Below are positions 1 to 6,900 of a stretch of 16,935 nt of DNA, one piece after another (the first letter of the stretch is position 1; each line of letters starts with the position of its first letter). Source of the DNA: Bacillota bacterium. GTDB lineage: Bacteria > Bacillota > Clostridia > Christensenellales > CAG-138. Location: assembly GCA_023435855.1 (NCBI GenBank), contig JAEZLG010000180.1, positions 1 through 16,935 on the forward strand. Reading direction: 5' to 3'. The translations under genes and the position numbers were made by a program. The notes beneath the pieces are model-generated. The model searched no databases. It was not told where the DNA came from and saw only the letters and a list, made by a program, of their open reading frames with translations.

Positions 1-13
1 TAGAATGTAACGA

Positions 14-19
14 TATAAT
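14..19 (+). promoter_or_regulatory. Probable -10 box of the regulator/MFS operon
   Basis: A perfect TATAAT lies 26 bases upstream of the first ATG. The matching -35 region would fall before the window, so the promoter is only half visible. Transcription would start near base 26, leaving a leader of about 20 bases that is mostly the ribosome binding site AGGAGG (32-37). Confidence 0.45.
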
Positions 20-45
20 AATTGAAACGATAGGAGGAGAGAATT

Positions 46-606
46 ATGGATGTTGTTGTATTATCCGGTAAAAAAGAAATGGATATTTATATCAACCCGC
101 AGCGGCAGAAGCTTATACGCTGCATGCGCCTTGCGAAAGCGCCTCAAACGCCAAAGCAGTTGGCGGATCAAATGGGTATTTCTGCTTCCGCCGTGCAGCA
201 TCACTTAAAAAAGCTCGGCGAGCTTGGGCTTGTGGAAGTAAGTCATACCGAGCTTATTCATGGTATTACGGCAAGCTATTATAAGCTTCTTCCCAAAACT
301 GTGAGCATTGGCGGGACGATGGGCAATCTTATTCAGGATGAATATGCTGAGCAAAGGTTTGCGTTAATGCAAAACTCAGTTTCTGCCGTATTCGAAGGCT
401 TTGCCAGATACTGCAAAAATGCAGACAAATCCAACACTCGTACGGAGCACGGCGATATTTTAAGCGGCATTATTTACCTTGCACGGCAGGAAGCGAAAGA
501 GCTAAACGGTATCATTCGGGCTTATCTCGATGCGCATGAAACGGCAAAGGAAGACGGCGAGCCGTGGGAGTATGCGCTTATCACCTATCCCGCACAGGAG
601 AAATGA
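46..606 (+). CDS. Winged-helix transcriptional regulator, ArsR/MarR-like
   Basis: This 186-residue protein has a winged helix-turn-helix in its first ~80 residues. The helix after P33 (TPKQLADQMG) and the recognition helix S46-L57 (SASAVQHHLKKL) are followed by GLVEVSHTELIHGITASYY, which reads as the beta-wing. The form is that of ArsR/HTH_20 regulators, which bind operator DNA as dimers. The C-terminal half (about 90-186) is helical and rich in charged residues, and is probably for dimerisation or ligand sensing; no metal-binding Cys pair is visible. The start is the ATG eight bases after AGGAGG; a second ATG at codon 12 is possible but has no ribosome site. The MFS gene begins one base after the stop, so the protein probably controls its own operon and the pump. 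The ligand is unknown. The fold is well supported, the specific role is inferred. Confidence 0.85.
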   Translation: MDVVVLSGKKEMDIYINPQRQKLIRCMRLAKAPQTPKQLADQMGISASAVQHHLKKLGELGLVEVSHTELIHGITASYYKLLPKTVSIGGTMGNLIQDEYAEQRFALMQNSVSAVFEGFARYCKNADKSNTRTEHGDILSGIIYLARQEAKELNGIIRAYLDAHETAKEDGEPWEYALITYPAQEK

Positions 607-607
607 G

Positions 608-1879
608 ATGCGTAAAAGATACCGGCTGTTAATCTTCTTAAACACCTTTGCATCAGGCATCATGGCACCGGTTCTGGCGCTGGCACTTCTTGATCACGGC
701 GCAACCATCAGCACGGTTTCGTTAATGCTGGGTATCTATTCACTTACGGTAATCACTGCGGAATTTCCAAGCGGGGTGTTTGCGGATTTATGCGGTAGGA
801 AAAAAGCCTACGCGCTTTCCGCCGCTCTGTATGTTTTGAGCTATTGCGTGCTGCTGTTTTCGACTACCGCTTTATTGCTTGCAGCCGCGATGGTGCTGCT
901 TGGTTTGGCGCGCGCGTTTTCTTCAGGCAGTATCGATGCTTTGGCGATGGATGAAGCTGTTTCAAGTGGGTGTGAGGTGGTGACGGTATCTTCGCAAGTA
1001 TCCATTATGGAGAATGCGGGCTTGGCGGCGGGTGCGCTCACGGGAGGTTTACTTAGTGGGATTGGGGAGCGATATGATGGCAATCTTATTGTAAATCTTA
1101 CTGTCTATATACTGGTTTTTGTGTGCACGATTTTGTTTGTGCACGAACAACCGCGCCCGTGTAGTAAGGCGCGCGGAATGCTTGAGGGATTTCGTGTGCA
1201 GGTGCGTGAAAGCCTTTCTTTTGTTGTACAAAAGGGGAAGGTGCGCATGTTGCTCGTACTATCCATGTTGACGGGATTCGCGCTCATTTCCGTAGAAACA
1301 TATTGGCAGCCGTCTTTACTAAAACTGTCTCCGCCGCCTTTTGTTTTCGGTGTCGTCAGTTTTGCGGGTTTTGCTTGCGTGGTTGTGGGAAGTAAGCTTA
1401 CGCAATGTCTATTAACAAAGCATCCGCAAATAGGCGTGGTTGTTACACTCGGTTTCAAAGCTCTGTTTGGCTTGAGCCTTGGGCTGCTCGTTGCTCAAAG
1501 CGAATCTCTTCTTTTTGCGGGTGTATATTCTCTTGCCTATTTGTTCCTCGGCAGCGGCAGCGTAGCCGAAAGCGCGCTTCTAAACCAACTGGCACCTTCT
1601 GAGAGGCGTGCGAGCATTCTTTCGCTGTTTTCCTTTGTACTGCAAATCGGCGGGCTTATTGCATCGCTTGGTGGTGCCGCCATGAGTGCGTATTCTGATT
1701 ATAAGTACATGTGGTATCTCTCAGGCGGCCTTTTACTTCTCGGTGTCGGTGTATTCGCCTTGGTTTTCGGCAAGCGGTTTTTGCAGGCCCGGCAAAAAAC
1801 CGGGCAGAATGGACTGAACCTAACACAAGGCGAGGCTGCAAATGCTGCAGGAGATGTTTGTGAGGAGGGAAATACGTAA
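608..1879 (+). CDS. MFS transporter, probable efflux pump
   Basis: A 423-residue major facilitator superfamily membrane protein with about 12 hydrophobic segments. The MFS motif A is clear between TM2 and TM3 (G56-V-F-A-D60-L-C-G-R64-K-K). A weaker second-half repeat and a long cytoplasmic loop (EQPRPCSKARG...) around residue 205 fit the usual six-plus-six layout. I place the start at the ATG at 608, which has AGGAG (597-601) before it. An upstream in-frame ATG at 530 lies deep inside the regulator gene and would add a basic, non-membrane leader. The gene follows the regulator with a one-base gap, so translation is probably coupled. The regulator-pump pairing suggests drug or metabolite export driven by the proton gradient; substrate cannot be read from the sequence. 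The C-terminal ~25 residues are polar and acidic. The gene ends 31 bases before a hairpin terminator. Confidence 0.85.
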   Translation: MRKRYRLLIFLNTFASGIMAPVLALALLDHGATISTVSLMLGIYSLTVITAEFPSGVFADLCGRKKAYALSAALYVLSYCVLLFSTTALLLAAAMVLLGLARAFSSGSIDALAMDEAVSSGCEVVTVSSQVSIMENAGLAAGALTGGLLSGIGERYDGNLIVNLTVYILVFVCTILFVHEQPRPCSKARGMLEGFRVQVRESLSFVVQKGKVRMLLVLSMLTGFALISVETYWQPSLLKLSPPPFVFGVVSFAGFACVVVGSKLTQCLLTKHPQIGVVVTLGFKALFGLSLGLLVAQSESLLFAGVYSLAYLFLGSGSVAESALLNQLAPSERRASILSLFSFVLQIGGLIASLGGAAMSAYSDYKYMWYLSGGLLLLGVGVFALVFGKRFLQARQKTGQNGLNLTQGEAANAAGDVCEEGNT

Positions 1880-1910
1880 AGACCGTACCGATATATTCAG
1901 TTCTAAATGT

Positions 1911-1943
1911 AAATCCGCAACGTTACGCGGATTTTCTTGTTTT
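1911..1943 (+). terminator. Intrinsic terminator of the regulator/MFS operon
   Basis: An 8-bp stem AAATCCGC (1911-1918) pairs with GCGGATTT (1927-1934) around an 8-base loop (AACGTTAC) and runs into a T-rich tail (TTCTTGTTTT). It lies 31 bases past the MFS stop codon and separates that operon from clpB. Confidence 0.75.
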
Positions 1944-1947
1944 CACC

Positions 1948-2029
1948 TGAAAGAAACGGTCTCTTTCACATTTCTTTCAAAATTTTAAACTGCTTTGTTC
2001 ACCGCCATACTATAATGTGCTGTTATAAT
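1948..2029 (+). promoter_or_regulatory. clpB promoter region with inverted repeat
   Basis: Two TATAAT boxes occur, at 2011-2016 and 2024-2029. The second has the extended form TGT-TATAAT, and no good -35 sits 17 bases ahead of either. Upstream is an inverted repeat, TGAAAGA (1948-1954) and TCTTTCA (1962-1968) with a 7-base centre, followed by a further TTCTTTCA at 1972-1979. I see neither a CIRCE element (HrcA) nor a CtsR heptad repeat. How heat-shock control is exerted here is therefore open. Confidence 0.45.
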
Positions 2030-2060
2030 CGTACCAAATGACCCAAGGAGGTGGAGGCGC

Positions 2061-4655
2061 GTGAACGCCAATAAATTTACGAAGAAATCCTTAGAGGCAG
2101 TGCAGGCGGCACAGAGCCTGGCTATAGAATTGAGCCATCAGCAGCTTGATGAGGAGCATCTTTTGCTGGCACTTGCGCGCCAGGAAAACTCGCTTATCTT
2201 AAGTCTGTTTTCCCGCATGGGCACGGATACGAACGCCCTTGTTGCAGCGATTGAAAATCGCTTAAAAGCCATGCCTGCGGTAACAGGCAGCGGGCGTGAA
2301 GCGGATAAGATCTATGTAACACAAGAGCTTGACCGCGCGCTCAACGAGGCGGAAAAAGAAGCCGGACGCATGAAGGACGAGTATGTATCCGTAGAGCACC
2401 TTGCGTTAGGCCTTATGGATGCGCCAAACGCCGCCATTGGCGAGATGTTTCGTCGTTTTAACATACGGAAGAACGACTTTTTAAAGGTCTTAAACGAAGT
2501 AAGAGGCAGTACGCGCGTTACAAGCGACACGCCCGAGGAAACCTATGATGCGCTTAAAAAATACGCACAGGACCTTGTGGAGCTTGCAAAAAGGCAAAAG
2601 CTCGACCCGGTTATTGGACGCGATGAAGAGGTGCGAAACGTAATCCGTATACTCTCGCGTAAAACCAAAAACAACCCTGTTTTAATCGGCGAGCCGGGCG
2701 TAGGTAAAACCGCCATCGCCGAAGGGCTTGCGCAGCGCATTGTACGCGGGGACGTACCCGCTTCCTTAAAAGAACGCAGCATATTTTCGCTCGATATGGG
2801 AGCGCTCATCGCGGGTGCTAAGTATCGCGGCGAGTTTGAAGAACGCTTAAAGGCCGTTCTCAACGAGGTAAAGCGCAGCGAAGGCCGCATCATACTCTTT
2901 ATCGACGAGCTTCACAACATCGTAGGTGCGGGCAAGACCGAAGGTGCCATGGACGCGGGAAATCTCCTAAAACCCATGCTCGCTCGCGGCGAACTTCACT
3001 GCATAGGTGCCACCACGCTCGATGAGTACCGTAAATACATAGAAAAGGACGCTGCGCTTTCACGCCGCTTCCAGCCTGTCATGGTAGAGGAGCCGACAGT
3101 TGAGGATACCATCGCTATTTTACGTGGTCTAAAGGAACGGTACGAAGTGTTCCACGGCGTGAAGATTAACGATAGCGCTCTCATTGCAGCCGCAACGTTG
3201 TCCAACCGTTATATCTCAGACCGCTTTTTGCCGGATAAGGCCATTGACCTTGTAGACGAGGCATGTGCCATGATACGTACGGAGATGGACTCCATGCCGC
3301 TAGAACTCGATCAGATCTCACGCCGCATCATGCAGCTTGAGATTGAGGAGGCTGCGCTCAAAAAGGAAAGCGACAAGCTTTCCTTGGAGCATTTGGATGA
3401 GATACGAAAGGATATCGCTAAGGAGCGCGATGTATTTAACGGCCTTAAGGCGCGCTGGGAAAACGAGAAGGATTCCATTAAAAACGTGCAGAAGATTCGC
3501 GGTGAAATAGAAAAGCTTAACGCGGATATGGAAAAGGCGGAGCGCGAATATAACCTTTCGCTCGCTGCGGAATTGAAATACGGGCAGCTCCCAAAGCTGA
3601 AGGAACAGCTTGATGAGGCAGAGAAGCTTTTTGAGGAGGGCAAGACCTCCGGCTTATTGCGTGACCGTGTAAGCGAGGATGAAATCGCCCGCATCGTATC
3701 GCGCTGGACGGGCATCCCCGTCATGAAACTCATTGAAGGCGAACGGGAAAAGCTTTTGCATCTTGATACGATTTTACATGCTCGAGTCATAGGGCAGGAT
3801 GAGGCAGTCGATACCGTTTGCGATGCTATACTCCGCACCCGCTCGGGGCTTAAGGACCCGAAAAAACCCATTGGCAGCTTTTTGTTCTTAGGTCCTACGG
3901 GCGTAGGTAAAACGGAGCTTGCCAAAGCGCTCAGTGAAGCGCTCTTTGACGACGAAAACAACCTCGTGCGCATCGACATGAGTGAATACATGGAGAAGTT
4001 CTCCGTGTCACGGCTCATCGGCGCACCGCCGGGCTATGTCGGCTACGATGAAGGCGGGCAGCTTACTGAGGCTGTACGCCGCCGTCCGTACTGCGTGGTG
4101 CTCTTCGATGAAATCGAAAAAGCGCATCCGGACGTGTTCAATGTGCTTTTACAGGTGCTCGACGACGGCCGTATCACCGATTCGCAGGGCCGAACGGTGG
4201 ACTTTAAGAACACCGTAATCGTGATGACCTCGAACCTCGGTTCAAACTTTATCCTCGAGGGCATTAAAAACGGTGAGATTTCGCCTGAAGCCCGCATACA
4301 GGTGGAAACGCTCGTGAAGCGCAGCTTCCGGCCGGAGTTTTTAAACCGCATCGATGACATTGTGTTCTACAAACCCTTGAGCCGCAAGGAGATTTACAGC
4401 ATCATGGAGCTGCAGCTTAAGGATATTGAAAAACGCTTGGCGGAGCGAAGGCTAACGTTAAAGCTGACCGATGCAGCAAAGGAGTATTTCGCAGAAACGG
4501 GCTACGACCCGCAGTACGGCGCAAGGCCGTTAAAGCGGCTCCTATCAAGCAAGCTTGAAACATTGCTTGCGCGAACGATCATAGAGTCCGACCCTGCACC
4601 CGAAACGTTGTTTACCGTAGATTACGACAGCGAAAGGCTGGTTGTGAGAACGTAG
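2061..4655 (+). CDS. clpB: ClpB protein disaggregase (AAA+ chaperone)
   Basis: Full-length ClpB of 864 residues (E. coli 857), a hexameric cytoplasmic ATPase that pulls polypeptides out of aggregates together with DnaK. Domains in order are: Clp N-domain (1-~145); AAA-1 with Walker A GEPGVGKT (210-217) and Walker B F-I-D282-E283-L; the coiled-coil middle domain (~405-530, rich in K/E, containing LEIEEAALKKE and ELKYGQLPKLKEQL) that marks ClpB rather than ClpC; AAA-2 with Walker A GPTGVGKT (611-618), Walker B L-F-D683-E684 and the pore motif GYVGYDEGG; and the C-terminal small domain with GARPLKR. All catalytic residues are intact. The start is GTG, nine bases after a strong AGGAGG (2046-2051). 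The gene stands alone, with its own promoter region and terminator, and no dnaK or grpE nearby. Confidence 0.97.
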   Translation: MNANKFTKKSLEAVQAAQSLAIELSHQQLDEEHLLLALARQENSLILSLFSRMGTDTNALVAAIENRLKAMPAVTGSGREADKIYVTQELDRALNEAEKEAGRMKDEYVSVEHLALGLMDAPNAAIGEMFRRFNIRKNDFLKVLNEVRGSTRVTSDTPEETYDALKKYAQDLVELAKRQKLDPVIGRDEEVRNVIRILSRKTKNNPVLIGEPGVGKTAIAEGLAQRIVRGDVPASLKERSIFSLDMGALIAGAKYRGEFEERLKAVLNEVKRSEGRIILFIDELHNIVGAGKTEGAMDAGNLLKPMLARGELHCIGATTLDEYRKYIEKDAALSRRFQPVMVEEPTVEDTIAILRGLKERYEVFHGVKINDSALIAAATLSNRYISDRFLPDKAIDLVDEACAMIRTEMDSMPLELDQISRRIMQLEIEEAALKKESDKLSLEHLDEIRKDIAKERDVFNGLKARWENEKDSIKNVQKIRGEIEKLNADMEKAEREYNLSLAAELKYGQLPKLKEQLDEAEKLFEEGKTSGLLRDRVSEDEIARIVSRWTGIPVMKLIEGEREKLLHLDTILHARVIGQDEAVDTVCDAILRTRSGLKDPKKPIGSFLFLGPTGVGKTELAKALSEALFDDENNLVRIDMSEYMEKFSVSRLIGAPPGYVGYDEGGQLTEAVRRRPYCVVLFDEIEKAHPDVFNVLLQVLDDGRITDSQGRTVDFKNTVIVMTSNLGSNFILEGIKNGEISPEARIQVETLVKRSFRPEFLNRIDDIVFYKPLSRKEIYSIMELQLKDIEKRLAERRLTLKLTDAAKEYFAETGYDPQYGARPLKRLLSSKLETLLARTIIESDPAPETLFTVDYDSERLVVRT

Positions 4656-4675
4656 AGGAAGAATACTACCATTGG

Positions 4676-4710
4676 AAGCACGCCGCAATTAGAATCATTG
4701 CGGCGTGCTT
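4676..4710 (+). terminator. clpB terminator hairpin
   Basis: A perfect 14-bp stem, 4676-4689 against 4697-4710, encloses a 7-base loop (TAGAATC) and starts 20 bases after the clpB stop. The downstream T tract is short (TTTGTCGT), so release may be partly factor dependent. Confidence 0.75.
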
Positions 4711-4757
4711 TGTCGTATGCTATCCTTTGTTCAATAAGGTGTATAAGAGGCAACGGT

Positions 4758-5240
4758 ATGGATTTAGCCAAACGCAAGCAGATACGTTTGAAGGATTTTG
4801 ACTATTCACAAAGCAATGCCTTCTTCATTACAATCTGTACATTTAACCGCAAAACGTTGTTTGGTACTGTAGGGGCGGATTCCATATCCGCCCGACTGAT
4901 ACACGATATCTTTAAAAGAACCATAGAGCAATATCCAAATGTGTATTGCCCTAAATATGTGGTCATGCCGAATCATTTCCATGCAATTGTTGTAATGAAA
5001 CGGGCGGATATGGAATCCGCCCCTACGCTATCCGAGGTGGTTCAGTCATTTAAACGGCATTCTACAATCGAGTATATTAAGCTTGTAAAAGGCGGTGTTT
5101 TGCCGGCATTTCAAAAACAAATTTGGCAGCGCTCCTTTTACGATCATGTTGTCCGTAACGAGCAGGATTATCTTGAGATATGGAAATACATTGATGAGAA
5201 CCCGTTGAAATGGCAGGAGGATGAAATGTATGAGGCGTAA
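4758..5240 (+). CDS. REP-associated tyrosine transposase (RAYT, Y1/HUH family)
   Basis: A 160-residue Transposase_17/Y1 protein of the RAYT group, related to IS200/IS605 TnpA. These nucleases cut and join single-stranded DNA at REP palindromes through a tyrosine. The HUH metal site is seen as M-P-N-H73-F-H75, the likely catalytic tyrosine is Y128 in RSFYDHVVR, and the N-terminal strand NAFFITICTFNR (20-31) is typical. The catalytic residues are intact. The start is the ATG at 4758, with AAGAGG (4745-4750) before it; an upstream ATG at 4698 lies in the clpB terminator stem. No promoter is obvious. Codons 38-46 (VGADSISAR) and 82-90 (RADMESAPT) are made from two opposite copies of a 26-bp palindromic repeat, and a related palindrome follows the stop. 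Such genes are usually single-copy housekeeping-like elements that do not transpose themselves. Confidence 0.9.
   Translation: MDLAKRKQIRLKDFDYSQSNAFFITICTFNRKTLFGTVGADSISARLIHDIFKRTIEQYPNVYCPKYVVMPNHFHAIVVMKRADMESAPTLSEVVQSFKRHSTIEYIKLVKGGVLPAFQKQIWQRSFYDHVVRNEQDYLEIWKYIDENPLKWQEDEMYEA
4869..4894 (+). repeat. REP-like palindrome inside the RAYT gene, copy A
   Basis: GTAG (4869-4872) is followed by an 8-bp stem GGGCGGAT (4873-4880) / ATCCGCCC (4886-4893) with loop TCCAT. The GTAG foot plus hairpin is the form recognised by E. coli TnpA-REP. It is read in frame as VGADSISAR. Confidence 0.85.
5001..5026 (-). repeat. REP-like palindrome inside the RAYT gene, copy B (inverted)
   Basis: An exact 26-base reverse complement of copy A, 106 bases downstream, ending in CTAC (5023-5026). 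The two copies face each other as in a BIME. Copy B is read in frame as RADMESAPT. Confidence 0.85.
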
Positions 5241-5269
5241 ATAGTAAATAAATGTTCGGATAATACAAA

Positions 5270-5296
5270 GGGCGGGATGAACTCATCCCGCCCTAC
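5270..5296 (-). repeat. REP-like palindrome between RAYT and the GPH symporter, likely terminator
   Basis: Stem GGGCGGGATGA (5270-5280) pairs with TCATCCCGCCC (5283-5293), with CTAC at 5293-5296 (GTAG on the minus strand). It starts 30 bases after the RAYT stop and ends 4 bases before the convergent GPH stop. On the minus strand it is followed by TTTGTATTATCC, so it probably also serves as the GPH terminator. Its sequence differs from the two copies inside RAYT but nearly matches that at 14208-14230. Confidence 0.75.
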
Positions 5297-5299
5297 AAT

Positions 5300-6709
5300 T
5301 TATTGCTCGTAAATCTCTCCCCGTGCCTTCAAATCCGTAAGTATCTGCGCGTACATCTTCTCATCAATCTTGAATTTCCAAAGGTATACAATGTAGCCGA
5401 GCACTATAACGATAAGCGGTAGGGCGAACATGGAAAGCTTGAGGGTTTCGATGCCTTCGGGCGTGACGTCTGCAGGGGTATTAGCGCTATTGATGCCGGA
5501 GATGATGACCGTGGCACCTACGATAGCATTAGCGATGGCTGCACCTATTTTGTTGATGAATGGCTGGAGAGCAAAGGTGACGCTTTCGCTGCGGCGGCCG
5601 AGCTTCCACTGGCCGTATTCTATGCTGTCGGCGAGGAACATGAGCATCAAAAGTTGGATAAACGCTTGCCCGATAAAAAGGAGCATGCCAGCAATGCCGA
5701 TAAATACCATCGGATCCAGCATCATCCCGTAAAACGTTACAGCGCTATTCGGCACGAAGAAAAACACAGCATAGCCAAGAAGAACCAGGATTGTTCCGAT
5801 GGTGTAGAGCGCTTTGCGGTTCCACTTTTTGCTAAATAGGGGGAATACGGAAAGCGCAAGTATCTGTGCCACCCCAAGCACTACGCCAAATAGGGAATAC
5901 ATGTTTTCGTTACCGTATACGTATTTGAAATAATAGGTGCCAAAGCTTGTTGTGGTGCAATAACCGATCATGAAAAGCGACATGGAAACAGCTGTGAACA
6001 AAAGCTGATCGTTTTTAAAAATTGCACGGCCTAGCTCACGTAAAGATGCGTTTTTTTCAGGTTCCACTACAAGGTGAGGCTCTTTCACGCCAAACACGGT
6101 TATGGCCTGCCCGCCAACCATAATGACTGCACAGGCTACGGTAAACACAAACCAGCCCGTTTTGCCGGATTGAAATACGTCGCTTAACAAACCTGTGACG
6201 GGCATGATTGCCCCTACAACCAAGAAAAGCCCTATGTTTGCACAGATGCGGGCGATGGCGCCAATCTTTTCGCGCTCCTTCTGGTCGAGCGAGAGTGAAG
6301 GCAGCATGGACCAGTAGCCTATATCATTGGCGGTAAACGCAACATCCCAAAGAAGATACAGCACAGCAAACAGCACTACATAGGCTGCGCCGGTTAGACG
6401 AAAATCCGCAAACATAAGTACAGTAATGACAGCGGTACCGATAGCACCCCATGCGATATAAGGCTTAAATTTGCCGTGCTTACCGCGTGTGTTGTCAACA
6501 ATCGCACCCATAATGGGGTCGTTTACGGCGTCAAATATGCGCGCAGCGAGCAATACGCCCGTGATCCACCACATCGTTGCGTCGTCGAGATTGAGCACTT
6601 CCGTCATGAAGAACAATAGATACATGCTCACAAGTGTGTAGAGCATATCGCGGCCTATGGTGCCGAGGCCAAAAGTCCAGCGGTTTTTGCGGTATGATTG
6701 TTCTGTCAT
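5300..6709 (-). CDS. GPH-family sugar:cation symporter (MelB/YicJ-like)
   Basis: A 469-residue inner-membrane transporter of the glycoside-pentoside-hexuronide:cation symporter family, with about 12 hydrophobic segments. The family motif R57-x-x-D60-A-V-N-D64-P-I-M-G is followed by D72-N-T-R-G-K-H-G-K-F-K-P-Y84; D60 and D64 correspond to the cation-site aspartates of MelB (D55, D59). Family members bring in disaccharides or glycosides with Na+ or H+. No glycosidase is next to it, so the substrate is unknown. I chose the ATG at 6709 (MTEQSYRKN), preceded by AAAGGCAGCAGG. In-frame codons further up (ATG at 6727, TTG at 6766) lack a ribosome site and would add a non-family leader. The gene stands alone: its promoter is at 6772-6800, and it is convergent with the RAYT. 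Confidence 0.9.
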   Translation of the reverse strand: MTEQSYRKNRWTFGLGTIGRDMLYTLVSMYLLFFMTEVLNLDDATMWWITGVLLAARIFDAVNDPIMGAIVDNTRGKHGKFKPYIAWGAIGTAVITVLMFADFRLTGAAYVVLFAVLYLLWDVAFTANDIGYWSMLPSLSLDQKEREKIGAIARICANIGLFLVVGAIMPVTGLLSDVFQSGKTGWFVFTVACAVIMVGGQAITVFGVKEPHLVVEPEKNASLRELGRAIFKNDQLLFTAVSMSLFMIGYCTTTSFGTYYFKYVYGNENMYSLFGVVLGVAQILALSVFPLFSKKWNRKALYTIGTILVLLGYAVFFFVPNSAVTFYGMMLDPMVFIGIAGMLLFIGQAFIQLLMLMFLADSIEYGQWKLGRRSESVTFALQPFINKIGAAIANAIVGATVIISGINSANTPADVTPEGIETLKLSMFALPLIVIVLGYIVYLWKFKIDEKMYAQILTDLKARGEIYEQ

Positions 6710-6771
6710 ATGCCTGCTGCCTTTCATTAGGAAAGTTATGATAAGAAATGTGAGAGAATTTATCAATTACA

Positions 6772-6800
6772 AGTATATCATAAAATGCAGTTATGCTAAA
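6772..6800 (-). promoter_or_regulatory. Promoter of the GPH symporter
   Basis: Minus-strand -10 TATACT (6772-6777) with an extended TGA before it, 17 bases from a weak -35 TTTAGC (6795-6800). It lies about 60 bases before the chosen start and after the opp terminator, so the gene can be read independently. Confidence 0.5.
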
Positions 6801-6844
6801 GGAATTTGCCAGGATAGGGCATGGGATGGAATTTTACTAGGAAA

Positions 6845-6875
6845 AGGGCTGTTCCGGAAAATCCGGAACAGCCCT
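6845..6875 (-). terminator. Terminator of the opp operon
   Basis: A perfect 14-bp stem (6845-6858 with 6862-6875) and a 3-base loop, followed on the minus strand by CTTTTCC. It begins 25 bases past the oppA stop. The plus-strand tail is poorer in T, so it acts mainly for the opp operon. Confidence 0.85.
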
Positions 6876-6900
6876 CGTTTAATGTTTACGCTTTTAACGT

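Noticed and set aside
530..607. Upstream start for the MFS transporter
   Set aside because: It lies inside the regulator gene, adds a basic leader with no membrane character, and lacks a ribosome site. The ATG at 608 has AGGAG.
3311..4018. 235-codon open frame on the minus strand within clpB
   Set aside because: It is very rich in serine and arginine, has no ribosome site and is antisense to a conserved gene; a codon-bias shadow.
4698..4757. Upstream start for the RAYT protein
   Set aside because: The ATG falls in the 3' arm of the clpB terminator hairpin and the added residues do not resemble the family. AAGAGG precedes the ATG at 4758.
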